Positions 25,007-34,658 of a stretch of DNA of 64,000 bases are shown here, piece by piece. Source of the DNA: Listeria monocytogenes. Its GTDB lineage: Bacteria > Bacillota > Bacilli > Lactobacillales > Listeriaceae. The position numbers and the translations under genes are program-made. The notes under the pieces were generated by a model. It worked only from the letters and a program-made list of their open reading frames with translations. It was not told the DNA's origin and ran no database searches. The stretch covers positions 2,338,001 through 2,402,000 of the forward strand of contig NZ_CP054041.1 in the NCBI RefSeq assembly GCF_013282665.1. Direction: 5' to 3'. Each line of letters begins with the position of its first letter. Position 1 is the stretch's first letter.

Positions 25007-26651
25007 ATTGTAGTAACGTTAATGTTTCATATGGCGCTAATTCTAGTTCAGAGCTGATTCTCTGGCGCTCATAATTAGAAAGAAGTACTTTAGCATTTAA
25101 AAACTCCGTTGGCAGTTGAATTTTTTTCTTCTCGGAACCAAAATGATGGATGGAAAGGAGAGAAGTAGAATAATCTGAACGTTTGTAGGCGATAATTGAA
25201 TCTTCTTCCGTCAAATAGGGTGTGTAATCACCCGTTTGAATGACAGCGTGTTCTTTGCGCAATGCAATTAGTTTTTGGTAAAAATAGAATATGCTCGTTT
25301 TATTAGCTAAAGCGGTTTGAACATTTATTTCTTTTGCATTATCAGCTACTTTTAGCCATGGAGTACCAGTCGTAAAACCTGCATTTTGCGAATCGTCCCA
25401 TTGCATAGGAGTTCGACTGTTATCACGCGAACGCTCTTTAATAATCTCCATTACTTCCTGCTGACTAAGTCCATTTTTTTGTAAAATATCAAAATGGTTG
25501 AGTGTTTCCACATCCACATAATCATCAATTGTAGAGAATTTTGGATTCATCATACCGATTTCTTCCCCCATATAAACAAAAGGTGTTCCGCGCATAAAAT
25601 GAATCGTTGCGCCAAGTAGGGTAGCAGAATGATAATAGTGTTCCGGCTTGTCGGAAGCGAATCGACCAAGTGCTCGAGGTTGGTCATGGTTGTTCCAGAA
25701 AAGCGCATCCCAACCATTTTCATCTGACATCGCAACTTGCCACGTATGGAAAATCGATTTTAAACTCTCAAAATTCACATCGGCTAATCGCCATTTTTCG
25801 CCATCGGGATAATCTACTTTCAAATGATGGAAATGAAAAACCATGGACAATTCTTTTTCGTTTGGATTACTATATCGAATGCAGTTATCAATATCCGTCG
25901 ATGACATTTCTCCAACAGTTATAATAGGTTTGTCGCCAAATGTTCGTTCATGTAGTTCTTTTAAATAAGCATGAATTCCCGGTCCATCTGTATAAAAACG
26001 ACGGCCATCACCTTCAAAATCATCTTCTAAAAACTTAGGTTTGGCGATTACATTTAAAACATCTAAGCGAAAACCTTCCACACCTTTGTCAATCCAAAAA
26101 TTCACGACATCAAAGAGTGCCTCGCGCACATTCGGATTGGCCCAGTCTAAATCAGCTTGAGTAACATCATATAAATGCAAATAATACTCAGAGGAGTCAG
26201 GCAATTTCTCCCAAGCATTACCACCGAATTTGGAAACCCAATTTGTTGGAGGGGAACCATCGGCTTTTGCTGGACGGAAATAGTAGAACTCACGATAGAA
26301 TGGATCGCCAGCAAGCGCTTTTTTAAACCATGGATGCTCTGTTGAAGTATGATTTAATACTAAGTCAATCATAATACCAATATTTCTTTTTTTCGCTTCC
26401 TTGATAAGCGTTGTCACATCGTCCATCGTACCAAATAAAGGATCAACCGCGGTATAGTCAGCGATATCATAGCCGTTATCATTTTGCGGAGAAGGATAAA
26501 ATGGATTGAGCCAAATCATCTCAATGCCGAGTTTTTGTAAATAATCAAGCTTGGCAGTGATACCGGGAATATCCCCAGTACCATCGCCAGTCGTATCATA
26601 AAAGGATTTCGGATACACTTGATAAATTGTTTTTTGAGCAAACTTTGTCAT
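25005..26651 (-). CDS. treA: Trehalose-6-phosphate hydrolase (phospho-alpha-1,1-glucosidase)
   Basis: 548-residue cytosolic GH13 enzyme that splits trehalose-6-phosphate to glucose and glucose-6-phosphate. Conserved regions: MIDLVLNHTSTEHPWF, GFRLDVLNV (nucleophile Asp), TVGEMSS (acid/base Glu) and FWNNHDQPRAL. N-terminus KTIYQVYPKSFYDTTGDG is typical of TreA. Start is ATG 26651 with GAGG upstream; 18 nt separate it from treB, so they form one operon. Confidence 0.94.
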   Translation of the reverse strand: MTKFAQKTIYQVYPKSFYDTTGDGTGDIPGITAKLDYLQKLGIEMIWLNPFYPSPQNDNGYDIADYTAVDPLFGTMDDVTTLIKEAKKRNIGIMIDLVLNHTSTEHPWFKKALAGDPFYREFYYFRPAKADGSPPTNWVSKFGGNAWEKLPDSSEYYLHLYDVTQADLDWANPNVREALFDVVNFWIDKGVEGFRLDVLNVIAKPKFLEDDFEGDGRRFYTDGPGIHAYLKELHERTFGDKPIITVGEMSSTDIDNCIRYSNPNEKELSMVFHFHHLKVDYPDGEKWRLADVNFESLKSIFHTWQVAMSDENGWDALFWNNHDQPRALGRFASDKPEHYYHSATLLGATIHFMRGTPFVYMGEEIGMMNPKFSTIDDYVDVETLNHFDILQKNGLSQQEVMEIIKERSRDNSRTPMQWDDSQNAGFTTGTPWLKVADNAKEINVQTALANKTSIFYFYQKLIALRKEHAVIQTGDYTPYLTEEDSIIAYKRSDYSTSLLSIHHFGSEKKKIQLPTEFLNAKVLLSNYERQRISSELELAPYETLTLLQ

Positions 26652-26669
26652 AAAGGGAAGCCTCACTTT

Positions 26670-28154
26670 TTAGTTGGTTGTTTTTGCGGATTCACGATAC
26701 TCCTTTTTACCAAATGTACGAATTGGTGCAGTATCTACTTTGTTTAAAATATTATATTTGCGGAATAATACAGTTAGGATGAAAGGAACAACAATCGTTA
26801 TTAACATACATACTGCAAAAACTGCGTAGTATTTAGGGTTAATGGACAAGATTCCAGGTAATCCTCCAACTCCAATCGAGTTAGCCATGACACCACTAGA
26901 TACAGAAACTACAGCAGCGATTGCAGAGCCTATCATAGCAGCAACGAAAGGATATAAATACTTCAAGTTAATACCAAACATCGCAGGTTCAGTTACACCC
27001 AGATAACAAGAAATAGTTGCCGGAATTGAAACTTGTTCTTCTTTTTCATTGCCACGATGTAAGAAAATAATTGCTAGAACAGCGGACCCTTGGGCGATGT
27101 TAGATAGTGCAATCATCGGCCAGAGATTCGTTCCACCAAATTGACTCATTAATTGTAAGTCGATGGCATTGGTCATATGATGCAGTCCCGTGACAACGAG
27201 CGGGGCATATAGGAAGCCAAATAGTGCGGCGAATAACCAACTTAACCCACCAGTCAAACCAGCATAAACGACGTTCGAAATCGCGTCACCAATTTTCCAA
27301 CCAATTGGTCCAAGAATAACATGTGCAGCAAGAACAGTAGGTACGAGAGCAAAGAATGGAACGAAAATCATCGAAATCGCATTTGGAATAAATTTACGCA
27401 ACCAAATTTCGAGATAGGCTAGTAAGAATCCGGCCATAATGGCAGGAATAACTTGCGCTTGATACCCAATCATCTGTACTTGAGCAAAGCCAAAGTCCCA
27501 AACTGGAATGTCGCCTGCTTTTGTTTCAACGACGCTATAAGCATTTAGTAATTGCGGGGAAACAAGCGTTAAACCAAGGACAATCCCAAGAATTTGTGTG
27601 GTTCCCATTTTTTTCGCGATGGACCATGTAATTCCAACTGGTAGAAAGTGGAATACAGCCTCACCGATAAGCCATAAGAAACTATAAACACCAGCCCAAA
27701 ATGGATAAACATCCACAATCGTTTTCGTGCCGTCCTCTAAAAACTTAATATCTCCAATTACATTACGAAAACCGAGAATAAGACCACCAACAACAATTGC
27801 TGGAATTAATGGAGTAAATATTTCAGCTAAACCAGCAAGTAAACGCTGAAGAATACTCATATTTTTCTTCGCATCTACTTTGGCATCTTCTTTATTGACA
27901 CCTTCTACACCACTAATTTTTGAAAATTCATTATAAAAAATAGCTACATCATTACCTATAATTACTTGAAATTGACCAGCTTGTGTAAATGTCCCTTTTA
28001 CTGCTGGAATGTCTTCGATAGCCTCCACATCGGCATTATCTGGATTTTGCAAAACAAAACGCATTCTCGTAGCACAGTGTGTGACAGATGAAATATTTTC
28101 TTTGCCACCAATTAACTCTAAAAGAGCGCTTGCATCTTTTGTATAGTCAACCAT
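26670..28154 (-). CDS. treB: PTS trehalose-specific EIIBC component
   Basis: 494-residue membrane permease that takes up trehalose and phosphorylates it. The N-terminal EIIB domain has the phosphocysteine at Cys27 (ISSVTHCATRMRFVL), followed by the EIIC domain of about 10 helices (GGLILGFRNVIGDI, GLHHMTNAIDLQLM, LGVTEPAMFGINLKY). No EIIA domain, so an EIIA-Glc-like protein must act in trans. Start is ATG 28154 with AAAGGAGG. Confidence 0.94.
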   Translation of the reverse strand: MVDYTKDASALLELIGGKENISSVTHCATRMRFVLQNPDNADVEAIEDIPAVKGTFTQAGQFQVIIGNDVAIFYNEFSKISGVEGVNKEDAKVDAKKNMSILQRLLAGLAEIFTPLIPAIVVGGLILGFRNVIGDIKFLEDGTKTIVDVYPFWAGVYSFLWLIGEAVFHFLPVGITWSIAKKMGTTQILGIVLGLTLVSPQLLNAYSVVETKAGDIPVWDFGFAQVQMIGYQAQVIPAIMAGFLLAYLEIWLRKFIPNAISMIFVPFFALVPTVLAAHVILGPIGWKIGDAISNVVYAGLTGGLSWLFAALFGFLYAPLVVTGLHHMTNAIDLQLMSQFGGTNLWPMIALSNIAQGSAVLAIIFLHRGNEKEEQVSIPATISCYLGVTEPAMFGINLKYLYPFVAAMIGSAIAAVVSVSSGVMANSIGVGGLPGILSINPKYYAVFAVCMLITIVVPFILTVLFRKYNILNKVDTAPIRTFGKKEYRESAKTTN

Positions 28155-28172
28155 AAAACTTCCTCCTTTTTT

Positions 28173-28190
28173 AACTTGTATATACAAGTT
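28173..28190. promoter_or_regulatory. TreR operator
   Basis: Perfect 18-bp palindrome AACTTGTATATACAAGTT. The core TTGTATATACAA equals the B. subtilis TreR site as I know it. It covers the transcription-start region of treB. Confidence 0.85.
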
Positions 28191-28205
28191 GTTCGCCATT
28201 ACTAT

Positions 28206-28229
28206 ACTATAAATAATTTGAAAGCGCAA
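28206..28229 (-). promoter_or_regulatory. treBA promoter
   Basis: Minus strand TTGCGC (28224-28229), then TATAGT with about 17 nt spacing, just upstream of the TreR operator. Confidence 0.7.
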
Positions 28230-28232
28230 CCA
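28219..28232. promoter_or_regulatory. cre site for CcpA at the treB promoter
   Basis: TGAAAGCGCAACCA fits the cre pattern TGWAARCGNTWNCW in most positions and overlaps the treB -35. CcpA binding here would repress treBA when glucose is present (inference from the family). Confidence 0.6.
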
Positions 28233-28271
28233 CTTTATTTATGCTAAACTAAAAAAGAAGGAGAGGTGGCC

Positions 28272-28733
28272 ATGAAACCCATTAGAACGGCAGCAATTAT
28301 CACGCATCAAAACAAAATTTTGCTCCACTCCAATCAAGAAGAAGATTACTGGACACTTCCGGGAGGTGCAGTGGAAAATGAATCAACAAAAGAAGGATTA
28401 AAACGTGAAATGAAAGAAGAACTCGGAGAAGATGTGGCTATTTTAGAATTGAGCATTATTGCGGAAAATCGCTTTTTATATCGCGGCGAAGAAATAGATA
28501 GTATTGAGTTTTATTATACGGTTAAACTGTTCCCAGATAGCAGTTTACTTAATCAATCTGCATTTACAAAAATAGAAAAATTTGGTCAATATGGGGAAGA
28601 AGCATATGAGCTACATTTTAAATGGTTTGACATAGACAAGTTAGAGGAGATTACCATTTTACCTAGATTTCTCAAAATGGAGTTAGCAAATTCTTCGAGA
28701 AAAAACATTATACATTTGGAACAGTCAACATAA
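28272..28733 (+). CDS. Nudix hydrolase
   Basis: 153 residues with a full Nudix box at about 36-58: GGAVENESTKEGLKREMKEE then LGE, preceded by YWTLPGG. Divergent from treB. ATG 28272 with GGAGAGG upstream; a GTG two codons earlier is less likely. Substrate unknown (MutT/ADP-ribose pyrophosphatase type). Confidence 0.82.
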   Translation: MKPIRTAAIITHQNKILLHSNQEEDYWTLPGGAVENESTKEGLKREMKEELGEDVAILELSIIAENRFLYRGEEIDSIEFYYTVKLFPDSSLLNQSAFTKIEKFGQYGEEAYELHFKWFDIDKLEEITILPRFLKMELANSSRKNIIHLEQST

Positions 28734-28770
28734 AAAATCCCACGAAATTTTTACGTTTCGCGGGATTTTA
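28734..28770. terminator. Bidirectional terminator
   Basis: AAAATCCCACGAAA / TTTCGCGGGATTTT stem (one C-A mismatch) between the Nudix gene (+) and the 154-codon gene (-). Confidence 0.85.
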
Positions 28771-28771
28771 T

Positions 28772-29236
28772 TTAATTAGTTAAAGATACTAAAGTAATCT
28801 CTTTTTTACTGATATCTAAGAATGGTAATTTAACCCGTGTATCTAAACAATAGGCGTTGTAGAGTAACGGTTTTAATGTTGTAGTAGAACTTTCTACTTG
28901 GCGAACAAAATTGCCAATTTCTTGATACAATATTTCAATGTTTTTTAAACTACCAATTTTGGAATCGATACGATTTTCACTTACGTTTACATTAGAGTTC
29001 GTAACTTTTTCGTTAAATTCATCATTGATAGCATCTTTCGTACGTTCGATACGCGTGAACCGAGTATCTTCCCAATCAACTTCGATGATATGGCAATCGT
29101 CCAATTGAAGAAAATCACCAGTCCAAAGTTTGCCGTCGATCTCTACAATCATTCTCGTATCAGGAAAAACCTCTTTGTTACGGTATTTTTTGAGTAAATA
29201 ATCATACATTTGTAATTGCGCTAAACAGTTATCCAT
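28772..29236 (-). CDS. Hypothetical protein, 154 residues
   Basis: Soluble and acidic, no signal peptide. N-terminal helix (DNCLAQLQMYDYLLKKYRNK), then a beta-rich stretch (TRMIVEIDGKLWTGDFLQLD) and a charged C-terminal half. No family recognised. ATG 29236 with AAGGAG 9 nt upstream. Monocistronic. Confidence 0.7.
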   Translation of the reverse strand: MDNCLAQLQMYDYLLKKYRNKEVFPDTRMIVEIDGKLWTGDFLQLDDCHIIEVDWEDTRFTRIERTKDAINDEFNEKVTNSNVNVSENRIDSKIGSLKNIEILYQEIGNFVRQVESSTTTLKPLLYNAYCLDTRVKLPFLDISKKEITLVSLTN

Positions 29237-29424
29237 GTGTGTCATCTCCTTATGGGACTATTATAACATATTGTGATTATGTGAACAATCTTCAAAATAG
29301 AAATGAACAGTTGGAACTGTAACTTTTTAACTAGTTATACAAAAGTCCTAAAAAAAGCCTGTGAAATAGTGAAAACAACTATCAGGTGGTATACTAATAA
29401 TAAGATGAAATGGGAGGGAGACAG

Positions 29425-30339
29425 ATGTACAAACAAATGAAATTAAAAGCTACAGATGGACTCGATTTGCATTTACATATTTGGAATGGGGTGGAAAATC
29501 CAGTTGGTGTAGTTCAAATTGTTCATGGGATGGCAGAACACGGGGCAAGATATGGCTTGTTTGCGGAACGTTTGAATCAGGCTGGATATATTGTCGTAGC
29601 CGATGATCATCGTGGTTTTGGGAAATCAGCCGTGGATGAAGCATCTTTAGGCCATTTAGACGGGGAAACAGGCTTTAATAACATGGTAGAAGATGAAGTG
29701 GTTGTACGAACTTATTTAAAAGAAACGTATCCCGATTTACCGTACTTTATTTTTGCACATAGTATGGGAAGTTTTATTATACGAACTTTTATGGCTAAAC
29801 ATCAAGTTGATGGAGTAATTCTCAGCGGTAGCGGGCTTCAACCGGTAGCCCTTCTAAAAATGGGCCAAATGATTACCAAACAAAGAGTGAAAAAAGATGA
29901 AAGGAAAAGAAGTGGTTTTCTAAATAAATTAGCCTTTTGGGGTTATAATAAACCTTTTAATGAAAATCATCGTTTTAGTTGGCTTTCGCGGGACGTGGCT
30001 ATTTATGAAGCTTATGAACAAGATCCGTTTTGTGGTCCAGTAGTTGGAACAAGTGGTTTTTTCCATAATCTTTTTGAAGCCGTAAAGGTGAGTCAACAAA
30101 AAGAAACCTTAGAAAGTGTGCCAAAAGATTTGCCTGTGTTATTGCTTTCTGGAAGTGATGATCCGGTAGGACATTTCGGAAAAGATACGCCAAAAATTGC
30201 TTTATCCTTAGAAAAAGTGGGGGTAGAGGATGTTACTTATAAAATTTACGAAGACGCTCGTCATGAACTGGTAAATGAATTATGTAAAGAAACCGTTTTT
30301 CAAGATGTAATTGATTGGCTGAACGAAAAAAGAAGGTAG
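29425..30339 (+). CDS. Alpha/beta hydrolase, monoacylglycerol-lipase/lysophospholipase type
   Basis: 304 residues with the serine-aminopeptidase-S33/MGL layout: VVQIVHGMAEHGARY (oxyanion region), ADDHRGFGKS, nucleophile elbow FIFAHSMGSFI (Ser), catalytic Asp in LSGSDDPVG, and His in YEDARHELVNE. Cap region basic (KQRVKKDERKRSGF). It probably hydrolyses acyl-glycerols or similar lipids in the cytosol. ATG 29425 with GGGAGGG upstream. Confidence 0.88.
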   Translation: MYKQMKLKATDGLDLHLHIWNGVENPVGVVQIVHGMAEHGARYGLFAERLNQAGYIVVADDHRGFGKSAVDEASLGHLDGETGFNNMVEDEVVVRTYLKETYPDLPYFIFAHSMGSFIIRTFMAKHQVDGVILSGSGLQPVALLKMGQMITKQRVKKDERKRSGFLNKLAFWGYNKPFNENHRFSWLSRDVAIYEAYEQDPFCGPVVGTSGFFHNLFEAVKVSQQKETLESVPKDLPVLLLSGSDDPVGHFGKDTPKIALSLEKVGVEDVTYKIYEDARHELVNELCKETVFQDVIDWLNEKRR

Positions 30340-30366
30340 CCTATGATTTTAGGCTACCTTCTTTTT
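30326..30366. terminator. Bidirectional terminator
   Basis: AGAAGGTAGCCT / AGGCTACCTTCT stem overlapping the stop of the hydrolase gene and the end of proA. Confidence 0.88.
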
Positions 30367-31612
30367 AATTACGGATTTGACCGTCTCCGAAAATAATATA
30401 TTTAGTGGATGTAAGTTCTGTTAAACCCATTGGTCCTCGGGCATGAAGTTTTTGGGTACTAATCCCAATTTCGGCACCGAACCCCATGGCAAAACCATCT
30501 GTGAATCGAGTGGAAGCATTGATATAAACAGCTGCAGCATCCACTTTTTGGTGGAAGGCTTGACCAGTCGCGTAGTCATTAGAAATAATTGCTTCTGAGT
30601 GCTTGGTGCCATATTTATTAATATGTTCAATAGCCTCTTCAGCGGAATCGACTACTTTAATAGCTAGGATAAAATCTAAAAATTCATCTTCCCAGTCGGA
30701 CTCTGTCGCAGCTTTTGATTCTTTTAAAATTCCCTGCGCACGTTCATCTGCACGTAATTCGACATGGTATTCTTTTAACGCAGTTTCCATCGCTGGAAGA
30801 TAATCTTCCGCAACATCTCGATGAATGAGCAAAGTTTCTGCAGCATTACAGACAGAAGGGCGGGAACACTTAGCATTAACTAAAATATCTATCGCCATTT
30901 GTTTCTCTGCTGCTTTATCTACGTATATATGACAATTACCAGTACCAGTTTCGATGACCGGAACTGTTGCATTTTCAAGCACTGTTTGAATTAACCTTGC
31001 GCCACCACGAGGAATGAGCACATCTAAAAAACGATTTAGCCGCATCATATCTCGGGCAGTTTCTCGTGAGGTATCTTCAATTAATTGGACACTAGAACGA
31101 GGGAAGCCGGATTTCTCAAGGGATTCCTGAATAACAGTCATTAATGCTTTATTGGAATCAATAGCATCACTACCACCACGTAAAATTACCGCATTTCCTG
31201 TCTTAAAACAAAGAACAGAAGCATCTACAGTGACATTTGGTCTGGATTCATAAATAATACCAATAACGCCAAGCGGAACCCTAGTTTTACCAATCGTTAG
31301 TTCGGCTTCATTTTTCCACATATTTGTTACTTCGCCTATAGGATCCTTTAACGCGACTACTTGTTTCACCGCTTCGGATATCTCTTTGATTCTTTCTTCT
31401 GTAAGACGAAGCCGATCAATCATTGTTTCTGGCGTGCCTTTTTTCTGCGCACGAAGGATATCTTTTTCATTTTCTTTTAAAAGGATACTCGTATGCGCAA
31501 GTAAATCATTACTTAAATTCAAAAGTGCTGCGTTTTTTTGTTTCGTTGTGGCTTGTGCCAGAAATTGGGAAGCTTCTTTAGCAGCGCTTCCTTTTTTAAT
31601 GAGTTCGGTCAT
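30365..31612 (-). CDS. proA: Gamma-glutamyl phosphate reductase
   Basis: 415-residue enzyme of proline synthesis; it reduces gamma-glutamyl phosphate to glutamate semialdehyde with NADPH. Signature: catalytic Cys in the [16 protein letters not shown] region, [31 protein letters not shown]. Start ATG 31612 with AAGGAGG; it overlaps the end of proB by 17 nt, so the two are coupled. Order proB-proA on the minus strand. Confidence 0.96.
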   Translation of the reverse strand: MTELIKKGSAAKEASQFLAQATTKQKNAALLNLSNDLLAHTSILLKENEKDILRAQKKGTPETMIDRLRLTEERIKEISEAVKQVVALKDPIGEVTNMWKNEAELTIGKTRVPLGVIGIIYESRPNVTVDASVLCFKTGNAVILRGGSDAIDSNKALMTVIQESLEKSGFPRSSVQLIEDTSRETARDMMRLNRFLDVLIPRGGARLIQTVLENATVPVIETGTGNCHIYVDKAAEKQMAIDILVNAKCSRPSVCNAAETLLIHRDVAEDYLPAMETALKEYHVELRADERAQGILKESKAATESDWEDEFLDFILAIKVVDSAEEAIEHINKYGTKHSEAIISNDYATGQAFHQKVDAAAVYINASTRFTDGFAMGFGAEIGISTQKLHARGPMGLTELTSTKYIIFGDGQIRN

Positions 31613-32426
31613 GTGACAATTCCTCCTTTTTACTAGCGAATAAAGTACCCACTTGTTCACCTTGCATAATATTAAAAATAACCATTGGATTTTTGCCGTT
31701 TGTTAAAATCATTTTTTGGTTGGATTCCATACAATAAGAAGCAGCAGAGAGTTTCGTTAACATACCACCAGTTCCAAATTTAGAACCTCGACCACCAGCA
31801 AGTGCTTCGATTTCTGGCGTGATTTGATTGATTTCAGAGAACATAACGGCATCCGGATCAGTGGTAGGATTGCTCTCGTAAAAACCGTCAATATCAGAAA
31901 GCATGATGAGTAAATCAGCTTGCACTAGTTTAGCGACAATGGCAGAAAGAAAATCGTTATCGCCGTATTTTGTCACATGTTCTAGTTCTTCTACGGCCAC
32001 AGTGTCATTTTCATTTACGATAGGAATAATACCACGGCTTAATAAACTGTCTAAAGTATTCATAACATTTTCGCGACTAATAGGGAAGTCAGTTACATCA
32101 CGAGTAAGTAGCACCTGCCCAACAACTTGTCCGTATTCACCAAAAAACTTACTATAAATATGCATTAGTTCGCTTTGACCAACTGAGGCGACTGCTTGAA
32201 GGTCAGGAATACTTGTAGGTCTTACTGGAAGCTGTAATTTATGACAACCAACGCCGATTGCCCCTGAAGAAACGAGAATGACTTCTTTTCCTTCGTTACG
32301 TAAATCAGATAAAACCATCGCTAATTTCTCAATGGTGCGTAAATTTATATGGCCATTTCCATACATTAATGTACTCGTACCAACTTTAATGACTAATCTC
32401 TTGCTATTTTTCAAAGATTCGCGCAT
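31596..32426 (-). CDS. proB: Glutamate 5-kinase, short form without PUA domain
   Basis: 276-residue amino-acid kinase that phosphorylates glutamate for proline synthesis. Motifs: [40 protein letters not shown]. It ends right after the kinase domain, while E. coli ProB (367 residues) carries an extra C-terminal PUA domain. Starts ATG 32426 with GAGGGGT upstream and a plausible promoter at 32462-32489. In Listeria proline synthesis also supports osmotolerance (known for the genus). Confidence 0.94.
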   Translation of the reverse strand: MRESLKNSKRLVIKVGTSTLMYGNGHINLRTIEKLAMVLSDLRNEGKEVILVSSGAIGVGCHKLQLPVRPTSIPDLQAVASVGQSELMHIYSKFFGEYGQVVGQVLLTRDVTDFPISRENVMNTLDSLLSRGIIPIVNENDTVAVEELEHVTKYGDNDFLSAIVAKLVQADLLIMLSDIDGFYESNPTTDPDAVMFSEINQITPEIEALAGGRGSKFGTGGMLTKLSAASYCMESNQKMILTNGKNPMVIFNIMQGEQVGTLFASKKEELSHDRTH

Positions 32427-32461
32427 TTCTATGACCCCTCTGCTAATTAGATAATACTTCT

Positions 32462-32489
32462 ATTTTACATGAAAATGCAGATATGTCCA
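32462..32489 (-). promoter_or_regulatory. Promoter of proBA
   Basis: Minus strand TGGACA (32484-32489), 16 nt, TAAAAT (32462-32467). The leader is about 30 nt, which leaves no room for a T-box. Confidence 0.5.
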
Positions 32490-32535
32490 TATTAGAATCA
32501 AGTTTGTCCGTTTGCTATGTTTTATTTTGAATATA

Positions 32536-32570
32536 AAAATAAGCCCTAAGAAATTTTCTTAGGGCTCTTT
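32536..32570 (-). terminator. Terminator of the PrsW-like gene
   Basis: AGCCCTAAGAAA / TTTCTTAGGGCT stem followed on the minus strand by TATTTTTAT. Confidence 0.85.
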
Positions 32571-32572
32571 AC

Positions 32573-33712
32573 TTATTTAGCAGCTTTACTCGCGGCCGAA
32601 ATAACGGAGACTTGTTTCAAACCTTTACTGATAAGACGCAAGATAACGAACCAAACAACTACAATTAAAACAATTTGTTTAAAGGAGATTGCTGGAAGTG
32701 GATTGAACGGGCAATCCCAAGCGAAATGTAATGCGATTGGAATAATAAACCATTTCCAGAAAGTTCCTGTGAAAATATGGTTCATGCCAAGCTTTTGGTC
32801 GCCTTTCGCGATGACAAGAGCGGCACCAGTGATAGCAGCCCAGACAACATGACCACCGATAGACTGCCAACCACGACTAAAGATAACATTAATCATTGTT
32901 TCACCGGCAATGTGAATATCTTTGAATAAGAAAGCAGCATCCACACTATAGTTAAACGCATAACCAAGTGATTCAAATGCAGCAAATCCAGCGCCAACAG
33001 CGGCACCAATAAGTAAACCGTTTAAAATGTACTTCGAGTTTAAGGAACGAATGAAAAGGGCAACGATAATCATTTTCCCAGTTTCTTCAATAAATCCAAC
33101 TAAAAGAGCATTAAAATAATTTAATTTCCCAACCGGAATAATTGAGTAAATAACGAGTGTCGCAACAAGTGCGGCTACACCACCGATAAAGAACATCTTT
33201 ACTACATCAAAAACACTGATGTTCCGAGGTGCATTCGTTTCGAAAAAGAATAATAAGACAGAAAATGGAACTGCAAAGGAACCAATTACCATGAGTCCAG
33301 GTATTGTATTGCTGTTATCAAACAAATATGTACACGCTAGGAGTAAGAAATACGTGACGATTAATACTAAGAAAACTCTGGAAAATACCCAAGGATGCGG
33401 CCAAGAATGAGGAATGTCGCTAGTTGCGGGTGTTGTGTATTTAGTACCCGCGATAAAAACTTTTTCCCCTTCTTCTTTCGAATGCTTTTTAAAAACAGCT
33501 GAGAAAAGGTTGCCAATTTTTAGTTCTGAATTCCCGTGGTTTCCAGTATGTTGATACAATTCTGTTTGCTTAAATGTAACCCACTCTGGATGAGGGGATT
33601 TTTGGATCAATGTAAGATTATTAATCTCTTTCTTTCTATAAAGAGCAATCATCTCTACATTTGTAAAAGGTCCAACCTTCTGATCGTTCTTTTTGAAGTA
33701 CCATTCTGACAA
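32573..33712 (-). CDS. PrsW-family intramembrane metalloprotease with GYF_2 domain
   Basis: 379 residues. N-terminal GYF_2 domain (about 2-55: WYFKKNDQKVGPFTNVEMI), a linker, then about eight membrane helices from residue 115. PrsW active-site motifs are visible: FIEETGKM (Glu-Glu), GHVVWAAITGAAL (His) and ALHFAWD (His). B. subtilis PrsW starts sigma-W activation by cutting the anti-sigma factor RsiW; whether this one does so is unknown. Start is TTG 33712 (TTG TCA GAA TGG) with AAGGGGGAG upstream. Confidence 0.82.
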   Translation of the reverse strand: MSEWYFKKNDQKVGPFTNVEMIALYRKKEINNLTLIQKSPHPEWVTFKQTELYQHTGNHGNSELKIGNLFSAVFKKHSKEEGEKVFIAGTKYTTPATSDIPHSWPHPWVFSRVFLVLIVTYFLLLACTYLFDNSNTIPGLMVIGSFAVPFSVLLFFFETNAPRNISVFDVVKMFFIGGVAALVATLVIYSIIPVGKLNYFNALLVGFIEETGKMIIVALFIRSLNSKYILNGLLIGAAVGAGFAAFESLGYAFNYSVDAAFLFKDIHIAGETMINVIFSRGWQSIGGHVVWAAITGAALVIAKGDQKLGMNHIFTGTFWKWFIIPIALHFAWDCPFNPLPAISFKQIVLIVVVWFVILRLISKGLKQVSVISAASKAAK

Positions 33713-33793
33713 ATGAAACTCCCCCTTTAGCTTTTAATTTTGACTCCGTTAATTATTCCCAAAAATGCTAAAAGTTAAACGAGGTGAAGGTGA

Positions 33794-34189
33794 TTAATCA
33801 TTTAATTTTTTGACTTGTTCATAAAGGAAATCGATGGAATCCGCTAAGAAATTTGCCGCTGACTCATTTAAAGGTTGACCATCTAAATGTAAATCATCTT
33901 CATACTTTAAATCTTCACTAATTTTTGTCATTCTTTTCCCGATATTTTTTTCATCGTGGAGTTCACTCGGGGCATATGTCGGAATACTTTGTTGACCGAG
34001 TAAATAATCAACGCTCACATCGTATAACGTTGCAATTTGTGTCACCATCTCTAGGTCAGGCTCTCGAATACCATATTCCCAATTACCATAAGTAGAAGGG
34101 GCTTTTAAACCAAGTCTTCTTGCTGTTTCTGCTTTTGACCAACCTTGTTTTTCCCGTAATAAAGTAAGTCTGTTACTTAAATTTGGCAT
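33794..34189 (-). CDS. XRE-family regulator (cro/C1-type HTH)
   Basis: 131 residues. HTH at about 5-60 (NRLTLLREKQGWSKAETARR, APSTYGNWEYGIREPDLEMV, YDVSVDYLLGQQ), then an acidic C-terminal half possibly for dimerisation or sensing. ATG 34189 with AAAGGAGTG. Divergent from the small XRE gene at 34339; the operator-like palindrome between them fits mutual regulation. Confidence 0.85.
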   Translation of the reverse strand: MPNLSNRLTLLREKQGWSKAETARRLGLKAPSTYGNWEYGIREPDLEMVTQIATLYDVSVDYLLGQQSIPTYAPSELHDEKNIGKRMTKISEDLKYEDDLHLDGQPLNESAANFLADSIDFLYEQVKKLND

Positions 34190-34268
34190 TATTTCACTCC
34201 TTTTTGTTTGATTATACAATATCTTACTCAATTTAGCTATATTTTAACACATAACGAATTTTTAGTGA

Positions 34269-34297
34269 TTGACATACTCTTTTCGAGTTGTTAATAT
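34269..34297 (+). promoter_or_regulatory. Strong promoter of the small XRE gene
   Basis: TTGACA (34269-34274), 17 nt, TAATAT (34292-34297). Confidence 0.75.
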
Positions 34298-34311
34298 TAT
34301 ATTAACAACTC
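34285..34311. promoter_or_regulatory. Operator-like 27-bp inverted repeat
   Basis: Arms GAGTTGTTAATA and TATTAACAACTC around a central TAT give an almost perfect dyad overlapping the -10. Likely site for one of the two XRE proteins. Confidence 0.65.
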
Positions 34312-34338
34312 AAAATGTGTAGATAAGGAGAAGATGAC

Positions 34339-34554
34339 ATGAAAACAGTAGACAGCAGAAAAATCAATACGGCCAAAATTCGGGACTTACGATTGGAACG
34401 GGGAATCACGCAAGCCTTCATTGCAAGACGGATGGGTTATAAGTACACATCAGGTTACAGCAACATAGAAAAAGGCACTGTTAGACTTTCTCACAAAAAT
34501 GCGGTTATCTTGAGTGAAATCTTAATGTGCGAACTAAACTTCTTTTACGAATAA
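34339..34554 (+). CDS. Small XRE-family HTH protein
   Basis: 71 residues, essentially one HTH domain (IRDLRLERGITQAFIARRMG, YSNIEKGTVRLSHKNAVIL, CELNFFYE) of phage Cro/repressor type. ATG 34339 with AAGGAG upstream. Together with the divergent XRE gene and the palindrome it resembles a phage-type switch, but no other phage genes are present. Confidence 0.8.
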   Translation: MKTVDSRKINTAKIRDLRLERGITQAFIARRMGYKYTSGYSNIEKGTVRLSHKNAVILSEILMCELNFFYE

Positions 34555-34658
34555 ACGGACACGGGATAAAATTGGTAGCTAAATAAAATGAATTAAAGGC
34601 AAACGTTTAGGATTAATACACACATAACGTGTGGAAAATGTAAAAAGGAGAGAACAAC

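Noticed and set aside
32427..32572. T-box or riboswitch before proBA
   Set aside because: The promoter predicted at 32462-32489 leaves a leader of only about 30 nt.
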